This document shows, piece after piece, positions 55,637-64,000 of a DNA stretch of 64,000 nucleotides. The first letter of the stretch is position 1, and each line of letters opens with the position of its first letter. The stretch spans positions 124,001 through 188,000 of the forward strand of contig OZ025835.1 of the NCBI GenBank assembly GCA_964019425.1, written 5' to 3'. This stretch comes from Flectonema sp. DT1601. Its lineage: Eukaryota > Euglenozoa > Diplonemea > Diplonemida > Diplonemidae. The notes below the pieces were generated by a model. It did no database searches. It saw nothing but the letters and a program-made list of their open reading frames with translations, and was not told the DNA's origin. The translations under genes were made by a program, and so were the position numbers.

Positions 55637-58600
55637 TTATCGTTGGCCACACATCTCACAAGGAGCTGGAGCTGAATTGATAAAGGTACAAGTTTCACAT
55701 GTCCAAGTGTTAGCTGAAGCTTCTTCAGATGCACCCACGGCTGTTCCCATGAGTCTGCTGCTTTGAAAACCTGTTTCTTTCGAAGTAGAAGTTCCACTAG
55801 TAAGAGACTCAAACCCAGGAATAGAACGCGGATAATCAAGAACATTCAGTTCAACAGTAGAATGATTTTCTATATTAAAACTACCAAGAGTAACCAACGG
55901 ATTGTCAGATATAACTTCTCCTTTATATGAGAGTTCCTGAAGTCGAGGATCTATTTGAGATTCAGAAGTAACTAATTCCATTAAATGTTTTATTAATGAA
56001 CTACTACTTATTATTGTTTCGATTGTTACTCCTGCTCCTTGTTGTCTTCCTTTACGAGAACGTTTTATTGCTTTTACTGTAACAACACCATCAGTGTAGT
56101 TGAGTCTTCTGTGTAGTATTGCTTGTACTTCTGCTTCTACGCAGCCTTCTCCACAGGGTGATGGTTCTGTGAAGGAGTCAATAGTGATGGTTTTATCATC
56201 AGTATTCAGTCGGTCAATAATTTTGTAAGTTGGGATGCCACATTTACTCTCATCTAAGAAATTATGTTTGCGGAGGGTTTCTAACACGTCTGACTGGACC
56301 AGCTTAAAAGGTGCTTCAGGAGTTTCCTTCCCCGCAGCAATTGCCGCGTCGCGTTCTTTTTTATTAACAGGTGGCTTGTATGAGGTGATGTCATATTTTA
56401 GTTCGTTGTGTTTGCAGTAGAAGACCTCATCAACGATGATTGGACTTGGGTGTTTTTGAACATCATTTTTAGAGTCATAAAGCCATTCTCTGAATGAATC
56501 AGCCCAGTCAGAAGGAATTAATATCCATTCTTCATCAATGTGATTGGACGGTTCTCTTTCATCTTCAGGTATCTCTGGCTCATCGTTTTCTTCAGTTTCT
56601 TCTTGTTCTTCGTCAAACTCTCGATCTCTCTTTGCAGTTGAGTCAGATTCAGATTGTTTCTTTGGCGATTTTTCTGTTTCTGATTCTGTGACTTCACTTT
56701 CATCAACCGAAATTGGTTTCTGTTTTTTTTATTTATTTATTTTTTTTTTTTTTGACTTTTTCGTTTTATTTTCCACATCCAGCAAATCGTAACTTTTTAA
56801 CTTATATAAAATAGGCATACCTGTTCCTCCTCTTTTTTGCGTTGCTTTTCCAGTTGGGCTTCTTCTTTTTTACGCTTTTCTTCTTTTTCCTTTATAATCT
56901 TTTTGACCTTCCTTTCCCAAGCTTTAAATCTCTTTGTTCTCTGTTTATTTATTTATGTCTACAATCAACAACATTAAAGTAATTAAAAATAATAACATAC
57001 TTCTTGAGTCCAATTAGTCTTCAGAATATCAGCTGTTGGATCTTTACGAGAGGCATCAACAAGTGATTTTAATTCTCTCTTTAGATCTCCTTTTAAGACA
57101 TTGAGTTCTGTCCAATCTGCTAACTCTTTTGCACATTCTCTTGCGCACTTCTTGCAGTCTTTGTAGCCGCTTGCCGTTAGTATAGGTTCTTCAGCGTGGT
57201 ACATCAGTTCTTTTGTGAGATATAAAAAGACTTCTTCGACAACAAGTTTTCGATTATTGCTTGCAGTGAGTGCTCCGTGTTCACAACGAGCCTCTTTGAA
57301 TAAATCCCATTTCAAGAGTTCTTCTTTGTTTGGTTTTTTTAATTTGAACTGATTCCACCAAGGTAGTGAAATCCAATAACTCTCTCCTTCGTAATTTTTG
57401 TTTGGCTGTTGATCGAGTCTGAGGATCTCTTCTCGTCTTTTTGCTTCCAAAACTTGTCCAACAGAACTAGTTTCTTTTTGTAGGACACAATCCTTACAGA
57501 TGTGAGACATAACTGTTGGGAGGTTTCTCGGATCACCACCAGAAGTCTTTATTAATACTTTGGCTATTTGACTATGAACAACCTTAACCGCTCTCCACGC
57601 ATCAGGATCAAGAAACAATTTAGTATCAGTGCTGTGAGGACAACGTAACTGAGAATAGTTAATTGTGTTTGTAGCGTGTCGATGTAGCAATGTGTGTTTA
57701 GTCGGGTCTGGTTTCTCACCGTTACTGAAATCAATAAATTTTATATCGTCTTTTGAGTTTGGTGTAAGTCTCTTTATTGCGATGACTTCTTTTTCAGGAT
57801 CTATGAATTTACCTTCTGCGAAGGCTTGTATCCACCACAATGGAATAAAAGAATAGTCTTCAACTGAATAGGTATCGTTAACCGGATGTGATTTTTTCAA
57901 TCCCTCAATTTCTTTTCTGGCTTTTAAAATGTTGTTTCCATTTTCTTTAAATAACCCGAAACGTTCTTCGTATTGTTTCGCTGCTTCTTTCGTTGCGTCA
58001 ACATCTTTTTTAAGATGTTCTAAAAATGGAGCTGAAATATTATCAAAAGAACTGTCTGTCTGTTGGGATCCTCCAGAAGTCGTTTGAGATGAGGAAGAAT
58101 CACATGGAATTTCTTTTCTACGTTCGTAATAAAGCATGTAAACGTCATTCGAGGTTATTCTTCCGTCTACTACACCAGATTTCGATTCTTTTTCAACATC
58201 CGTATCATCATAGTGATACCACTTATTATCAACCCTATCGAATACTTTAGCTGTGTAGTGTCCTCCATGAGCACTAGATCCATGGTGATGAACACTAGCA
58301 CAGAGTGAGTATTTTGTTTCACCGTTTAGCTTGCTGTGAACCCAAGGTTTCATGTCTAAGTCTGCGGGATATGAAATCATTTGTTGTTTCTTTTGTTTTG
58401 TTCCTCTCTTGACATCATAAACGAATCTGCTTATTGAAAACACTAATATATCTGGTAGCTTTCCTAACTTAGCACTCCTCTCACCGTCTCTCTTTGCTTC
58501 ACAAGTATCACAGTGATACTGATTGTCATCTATTAGCGGAGTAGCAGTATTAAAATTCGCATCTAAACAAATTTCCACTGACAATGGTTTCTTATCAATC

Positions 58601-59301
58601 ATGGGTAAAGCTATTTCAGTTGCTGGTTCATGTCTGGGAATTGAAACGTTGCAAGTGCTGCAAGTCGAAGTATAAAAAACACCTCCCTCAAACATGCTGT
58701 TCATTTCTTTCGAAAAAGCTGAATTGTTACTATTCGTCGCTAAAAGATAATTCATTAAAAGACGATAAAATTCATGAGCGTCTTGTTGTTCAGAAGTACA
58801 AACTTCTAAGTCTTTAATTAACTTCTCCGGGTCAATCCATTTCACGCTAAGTTTAGATCGCAGTCCGGCAATGACTCTTTGAAATTCTATAGTAGCAGAG
58901 TCTTGTGCAGTTGATAAGCTTAGAATTGTTTTTGAGAAACTATCAAATGATCTGAGGCATTGTAAGACAGCATTAATATAACATGTGAGACCTAAGTTAC
59001 GAAGACCCACGCGAGTACATTCCTCATCAATACGACTTCTTGGATCATCACCCAGTTGTTCAGTTATAGCTTCGCGCACAGCTTTTTCAGTTCGTAAAGG
59101 AAATGACGTCATTGGTAAGTTTCGCGGTTTACCTCTTCCTACTCCATCAAGTTCATAGTACTTACGAATATGCTGTTGAGTCACATCATTTACAGAAAGA
59201 GGTGCTCTTATTTCTGTTGTGGCTGTTGTTGTTGATGACGACGTAGAACATGACCGCACTTGAGTAGGTTTACTGCGTCCCCTTCCTCTTCCCGGCATCA
59301 T
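55637..59301 (-). CDS. USP48: USP48-like ubiquitin-specific protease, three exons, 1167 aa
   Basis: Exons 59301-57001, 56940-56821 and 56719-55637 join in frame, all in phase 0. The USP domain (about 97-400) has the Cys box LRNLGLTCYINAVLQCL, EQQDAHEF, zinc Cys pairs (CSTCNV, YHCDTCEAK) and the His box HHHGSSAHGGHYTA with WYHYDDT. DUSP-like modules follow (LWWIQAFAEGKF, LPWWNQFKLKK and PSDWADSFREWL), then a charged helix encoded by exon 2, a ubiquitin-like domain (VTIETIISSSSLIKHL...LSYKGE) and a C-terminal RanBP2-type zinc finger (WTCETCTFINSAPAPCEMC). Catalytic domain, DUSP series and late ubiquitin-like fold match USP48, a nuclear deubiquitinase. The terminal zinc finger is not in the human protein as I recall it. 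The N-terminus is Arg/Ser-rich. Confidence 0.85.
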
Positions 59302-60467
59302 TACTTTAGATACTTTAGTTTAATTAAAATATAAATTATTTACCAAAACAGGTGACAAGTTAAGATTGGAGTACGACTCTCTCAGAAAATGTTTATTTTT
59401 ACAGTCGCTGTTAACAAATTATTTTTATCAAAAAAAAAAAAAATCGAATGAGTGTCGGAACAACGTCAGATTCTGATAGAATCGATGTTAGTTATTTAGT
59501 TAGTTAGTAGATGTGGAGGGAAAGTATTATTTTGAGAGAGGAAAAAGTCTGCAAGTCAGTTCATCGAATTATCGGACGAGTGCAGACATAGAAATCGAAT
59601 ATAAAAAAAAAGATTTTTTATGTAACCACCGCAGCAGCAATTGAAGAAGAAGGTGCCATTTCGGAAACACCTTTCCCATCGCCTATATAATTAGTTTAGT
59701 TTAGTTTAGTTAGCAAAATACAAACTGATGACTACGAGGGGTCTGGGTAGCCCGCATAAGTAAGGACCCAATCGCGAAGATTGTAGTTTCATAATGTCCT
59801 TTCAGGATTGCTGGATACAAAAAAAAATAAATAAATAAAAAGGAAGAACTGCATTGTTAGTAAGCAGCTTTACTTCCGATCATTGAGAAGTGAGGCCTTT
59901 GATGGCATCGTTGGCGCCGTTAAAACAGTTTGTGTAGCCAATGATATCTGTTTGGAGTGTTTTTAAGTATCTTTTGTTGAATTTAACAAGAAGGATGCAG
60001 CTTGATTGCATCAAACTCGATGCAGCCAGATATGAAATCCTTGGCTTTTCTCCACCGACAGGAGCGAACACATGAACTTATTCTTATCGAGGAAACCTGC
60101 TCTATCTTCACCACCCTACAGTAGCTATGTTGATCCGTTAGATGAAATAAACGACTAACCTATAAGTGTGGATGACATGTGGTCATCAATTACTAGCCAC
60201 ACCTAGTAAAGCCAGACGGATCTGCTACGCAGGGAAGTGACTTGAGCTCGGATTATTTCGAGTTATTTTTTTCAAGCGAGTAGCGAAAAAAAAAAAAGGA
60301 AACAAACGACGAAAAGAAATTATCACTTCCGGTGAACGGCGAAAATAACATTATCATGGCCTCCCCCCCACTATAGTAATATAGGTAATAAAAAATAAAA
60401 AGCCGGAGCACCGCTTTTTATTTTTTTATTTATTTACGAAGCCTAGGAGCCAAGAGCCGGGAAAAAG

Positions 60468-60602
60468 CTCACAGGGGTAACAGTTATATCGCTACCAGCA
60501 ACCGTGAGACTCTCACAGACGATAAGAGACGTAGAATAACTTGGAACAAATGACTACCTAAACCCACCGCCCACGCGAGCAGACAGTGTTAGAGACGGCT
60601 TG
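60468..60602. repeat. repeat block C, copy 1
   Basis: Shared with 62560-62692: CACAGGG(G)TAAC, then GTGAGACTCTCAC, then AAACCCACC(G/A)CCC(A/G)CGCGAGCAGAC and GACGGCT, in the same order and orientation. The central GTGAGACTCTCAC (60504-60516) is a perfect inverted repeat kept in both copies. No reading frame is shared. Confidence 0.75.
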
Positions 60603-60838
60603 ACTTTTGACATGTCTTCATACGATACTAATAAAATAAAATAAGACAATTACACTAGAGGAAAGAAACGTTCTTTATCTACCTAGGGGACTTCGTCGTG
60701 GGAGGCGACTTAACCCTGAAAGAAACTTAGAAAGCTTTCATTCCGACTAGTCGCGATTGATCAGCGCATCTACTACGGAAAGCTCGTCAATAACAATATT
60801 TAAATCGGTAGCTTTACATGAATTATCAATAAGTTCCA

Positions 60839-61003
60839 TAACGTGTTAAAACAGGATGTCGATTACAATTAGGTTGAAGTTAGTTAAGAAGGAGGGATGA
60901 AACTTTGACAATGTAAAAAACAGTTACAACTTTTAGGTATTAAAAACAAAATCGAATATCAAGTAATTTGCTTTAAAAAGATTTGTAGTTGTAAATCAAA
61001 AAA
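60839..61003. repeat. repeat block R, copy 1
   Basis: About 160 bases nearly identical to 61817-61975, starting AACGTG(T/C)TAAAACAGG and running through AAACTTTGACAATGTAAA to TTTGTAGTTG. Direct orientation. Confidence 0.85.
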
Positions 61004-61183
61004 GAAAACATACAAATCAAAAATTATATTCTTTTTTTTGTCTTTATTATACATACACTAGTATCACGCTGGGCATCCCCGTTCCCTCTGGTAACTCACA
61101 ACCTACACTCAAATAAACTTATAAAAAAAAAACAAGTTCTCACTACAACAAGTTCGTAGCACACTACTAGTGGCTCACCTTGA

Positions 61184-62060
61184 AAGAAGAGAACTTCCAA
61201 GAAGGGTTAATTGTTTGATCTTGTACGTAAAATTATTTATTTATTTATTTAAATACAAAGGTAATGCATCACAAACAACAAAAACGATAATGTAACATTG
61301 GTGTCAATGATACAGTGACCAAGGTAATTTTGGTGAAGGCAAACACTCTGCAATTGACATAAATACTTTACATTATAATAAATGTATTAAGAGCCCTGGG
61401 AAACCAAAACCAGGGGGTATAATGTAACATGGGAGAGTGTAGTTTTCACCTTTAAATTACTTGGTTTTATCAATAATTATATTAAAAAAAAAAAAAAATA
61501 CGTTAGCAAAAGAAATAGCGTTAGCAAGAAAGAAGAGAACTTCTAAGAGAGGGAAGACTGTTTGATTAGGTTCATACGAATATAAATCTCTGCATTGTAT
61601 CAAAGCTCAATAATAAAATCAAAAAATTCATGACACAGTGACTAAAGGTAATGCTAGTGAAGGCTAACACTCTGCGAATGACGTACTTGCTATACATTAT
61701 AATAAATGTTTCTAACTTAGCTGCATACATGTCTCTTTTTCCGTGTTGTCATTCAGTGCAGTACGGAATCGAGTTAGCAAGAAAGAAGAAAACTTCCAAG
61801 AGGGGATAGACTGTTGATAACGTGCTAAAACAGGATGTCGATTACAATTATGTTGAAGTTAGTTAAGAAAGAGGGATGAAACTTTGACAATGTAAAAACA
61901 GTTACAACTTTAGATATTAAAAACAAAATTAATATCAAGTACTTGACTGAAAAATATTTGTAGTTGTTAATCAATGAAATATATGTTTAGAAAAAAATAA
62001 AACATAAAAGGGAAAATTATATTTTTTGTCATATCAGAAGAGTACTTCCAAAAGGGGTTG
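61184..62060. repeat. short unit repeated four times (AAGAAGAGAACTTCCAAG)
   Basis: Similar units start near 61184, 61532, 61784 and 62035, each followed by a G-rich AAGAGGG(G) stretch and GTTTGAT-like sequence. Between them, 61312-61386 and 61635-61708 are another pair of direct repeats (CAGTGAC...CACTCTGC...CATTATAATAAATGT). The spacing of 250-350 bases suggests an irregular tandem array of a composite non-coding unit. Confidence 0.65.
61817..61975. repeat. repeat block R, copy 2
   Basis: Second copy of block R, about 980 bases from the first, around 90% alike by eye with small indels. A weaker partial match continues at 62110-62150 (GAGGGGGTGAAAGTTTTGAC, then ATGTAAAAACAG). Confidence 0.85.
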
Positions 62061-62559
62061 AATGTTTGAATTTGTAAAATGCAACTGTTTTGGATCGCGT
62101 TAACATAGCGATTCAAGAGGGGGTGAAAGTTTTGACGATGTAAAAACAGCAATGAAAAAGAATATTTATGAAAAAATATGTTTCAAAAAAAAACATAAAA
62201 ACATAAAAACATAAAAAGGGGGGTAATTTGATACTGCATTTTCAAGCTCAAAAGGAAAGGGGGAAAAAAAAAATTTTTTTTTTGGTATAATTGTCCACGA
62301 GACCAGGACAAATGTAGTAAAGAAGAAAAGGCAATAAACTTTATAATGCTAATATAAGTAAAAAATATCAAACTGAAGAAACAAAAGAATAATTATTAAT
62401 CTTTACTTCAGAGTACAAAAAAAAAAAACAAGTTAGAGCTAGACAAAGGTGAGAGAAACAAAAAAAAAAAAAAAAATAATAATACGATAAAATAAAATAA
62501 AACAAAATAAAAAAACATTTTTATTTACTTATTTTATTTTATTTTATTTGCGATTTCTC

Positions 62560-62692
62560 ACAGGGTAACTATCGCAATCAGCAATCGTGAGACTCTCACA
62601 GGCGACAAGAGGCGTGGAAAAAAAATAAAATAAAAAATGACAACCGAAACCCACCACCCGCGCGAGCAGACTAAAGACGGCTGATAACGCCG
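62560..62692. repeat. repeat block C, copy 2
   Basis: Second copy of block C, about 2.1 kb away in the same orientation. The 13-base inverted repeat is at 62587-62599. It differs by substitutions and an A-rich insertion. Confidence 0.75.
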
Positions 62693-63291
62693 AGTATCAT
62701 CAAGGAGAGGGGGAGAACACGCCAACTGAAGAAAAAATTATAGAAAAGAATAAATAAAGAAGACTAACATTAATGTAAATAACAAACCATGTTCATAATC
62801 ATAGAGTCGCAGCAGGAGTAAGCTCCACTGCTGGCGAAATTCAGACAACTATGAAGAACAATTAGGTCTACCACGGAAAGGATAACGACTATCACTCCTT
62901 AACACGTTGCACTTTAAAAACTATTTATAAGCCCTATCACGTGGTCTTCCACATCGACCATTATTGAAGAAAATAAAACGCTCCTTTTCGTCCATGTGTT
63001 AGAAAAGTTTCTTCAGCACACAGACTCCCTGCAAGAACGAAGTTTAGCAGCAACGGATTTTCCTGCAGCTTGCTTTGATCACAGGTTTTAGGAGGTCAAT
63101 AGCCCAAATGATGAATGAAAAAGCGGAATAATATACAAAAAGAAAGAAAGAAAAACCCCACTTACATCGATCGAATACTTCGAATATAACTTCTACTAAG
63201 CAGCTACAGAATTAATATAACTTCGAGTGCAAAGTGAGAACAAAAGTTCCTTTCAAGCGAAATTCGGGGGAAAAAAAGAGGGAAGAGTTGA

Positions 63292-63450
63292 CTACTTCAC
63301 ACGACATTCACACAACACATCGTTCTTATCTTGGAAAACAAACCCTCTGGTTTAATAGGAACTAGTTTCCAGCTATTTACATTTACAGTTGACCAGAGAC
63401 GAAAGTAAACCATAAGTATATATAGCGACCTAGATCCACTTCATGGTAAG
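63292..63450 (-). pseudogene. decayed duplicate of the GST gene's 3' end
   Basis: This stretch repeats 63520-63715, which holds the last codons and 3' flank of the GST-like gene: GACTACTTCACAC, CATTCACACAACAC, then TTTACAGTTGACCAGAGACGAA and GTAAACCATAAGTA. Aligned to the real C-terminus, the copy has an in-frame TAG and an indel inside the hydrophobic tail codons, and no upstream GST domain remains. It is a tandem partial duplication that has lost coding ability. Confidence 0.75.
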
Positions 63451-63645
63451 TAAAGCAGCAAACTGCTCACAATTGTCATGAAAAAAAAAAAGAGACAGGG
63501 AAAAACAACTCAGGAAAGAATTGATTACTACTTCACACGTCTTTCACACAACACCTAAATACATATCTTAGGTTTTACATCTTTCTAATCTGGGAAATCA
63601 AAACCTCTGATTGAATAGATAATAGTTACCACAACCATTAGTCAT

Positions 63646-64000
63646 TTACAGTTGACCAGAGACGAAGGTAAACCATAAGTAAATAGCAACCCAGATCCAC
63701 CACAAGGTGGATGAAGAAGGAAGAAACTTCTCATAACATTCCAACGGAGTATCCTGGAAGACCTTGTACAGTGGCATCTCCGCTTCGTCGTAATAGTCCT
63801 TCACAACTGGAATGCTGGCAATCTTCTTCTTGTGGGCCATGACGTTCTTGAAACCGTCGAGACAGGTGGCCGGCACTCCCTCCATGGATCTCAATGGCTG
63901 CACAAAAGCGAACGCAGCGACGTCAGCCATAGTCAGGTGGTCGCCCACTGCGTATCCGCTCTTCGATTTCCCAAACTTTGCGTCCAACACCTTCAGCCAC
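63646..64000 (-). CDS. glutathione S-transferase C-terminal domain with hydrophobic tail (5' part beyond window)
   Basis: The frame is open from the right edge to a TAA at 63646, 118 codons visible. GYAVGDHLTMADVAAFAFVQ is the classic GST C-terminal N-capping motif (G-D-x-x-T-x-A-D), and VMAHKKKIASIPVVKDYYD is the final domain helix, closest to sigma-class GSTs. The thioredoxin-fold half with the glutathione site lies beyond the window. After the domain, about 20 mostly hydrophobic residues (LWWIWVAIYLWFTFVSG) lead almost to the end, like a tail anchor in a membrane. Cytosolic GSTs lack this, so the protein may sit on ER or mitochondrial outer membrane; that is inference. Confidence 0.85.
   Translation of the reverse strand, partial: WLKVLDAKFGKSKSGYAVGDHLTMADVAAFAFVQPLRSMEGVPATCLDGFKNVMAHKKKIASIPVVKDYYDEAEMPLYKVFQDTPLECYEKFLPSSSTLWWIWVAIYLWFTFVSGQL

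Larger units (their letters stand above)
59302..63645. other. 4.3-kb region without a supported gene
   Basis: The longest gene-free stretch. It holds the USP48-like leader, a weak 63-codon frame at 59880-60071 opening at GTG, two copies each of several repeat blocks (60.4-62.7 kb) and a decayed copy of the GST 3' end (63.29-63.45 kb). A TTTAG microsatellite of four units lies at 59693-59711. GATGAC/GTCATC forms a hairpin near 60170-60187. Confidence 0.5.

Noticed and set aside
59693-59711. TTTAG repeats as an interstitial telomere
   Set aside because: Only about four units; an ordinary microsatellite.
59880-60071. 63-codon minus-strand frame in the repeat region
   Set aside because: It opens with GTG only, has a TAA just upstream and no recognisable domain; possibly a remnant but not supportable as a gene.
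60439-62700. Repeat mosaic as a retroelement or DNA transposon
   Set aside because: No reverse transcriptase, integrase or transposase frame, no terminal repeats and no target-site duplication seen.

Overview
This is nuclear DNA from a single-celled eukaryote that builds motile cilia. It carries a full-length axonemal dynein heavy chain, RPSA, CCR4-NOT ligase NOT4, a VPS10 sorting receptor, a USP48-type deubiquitinase and RMI1, all in the standard code and broken by short GT-AG introns. Non-coding DNA is AT-rich and full of A or T runs of 10-32 bases. I cannot name the clade; there is no organelle, viral or bacterial signal.

Layout, left to right; every gene I can support reads from the minus strand: PX-BAR sorting nexin (left edge, partial), RMI1, an unknown 665-aa protein with a possible prenylation tail, NOT4, a SCAPER-like coiled-coil protein, a membrane-anchored SGNH-fold protein with a 60-bp minisatellite in its stalk, a PPR protein, RPSA, a small basic protein, a 4776-aa dynein heavy chain in four exons, a Kelch protein, a Gly-rich YPP-repeat protein, a SPRY/NHL-like protein, a small membrane protein, a coiled-coil pseudokinase, an RCC1-repeat protein that I join by splicing to its upstream neighbour, the VPS10 receptor, the USP48-like protease, about 4.3 kb of repeat-bearing DNA without a clear gene, and a GST-like protein with a hydrophobic tail (right edge, partial).

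Fifteen introns were placed by eye from reading frame and protein continuity. Donors are mostly GTATGT-like. Most acceptors follow an A-rich rather than a pyrimidine-rich stretch. Nearly every gene also has a separate acceptor-like AG after a T/C-rich stretch, 1-39 bases before its ATG. With the one-strand arrangement and short intergenic gaps (97-255 bp in places), this raises the possibility of spliced-leader trans-splicing of one-directional transcripts. That is inference and needs RNA data.

The genes form no single pathway. Shared themes are cilium (dynein), membrane traffic (sorting nexin, VPS10 receptor), ubiquitin and RNA turnover (NOT4, USP48-like) and genome stability (RMI1). The least explained stretches are a GC-rich, hairpin-dense island inside the first dynein intron, repeat blocks at 60.4-62.7 kb with one relative at 3.1 kb, and a decayed copy of the GST gene's 3' end.
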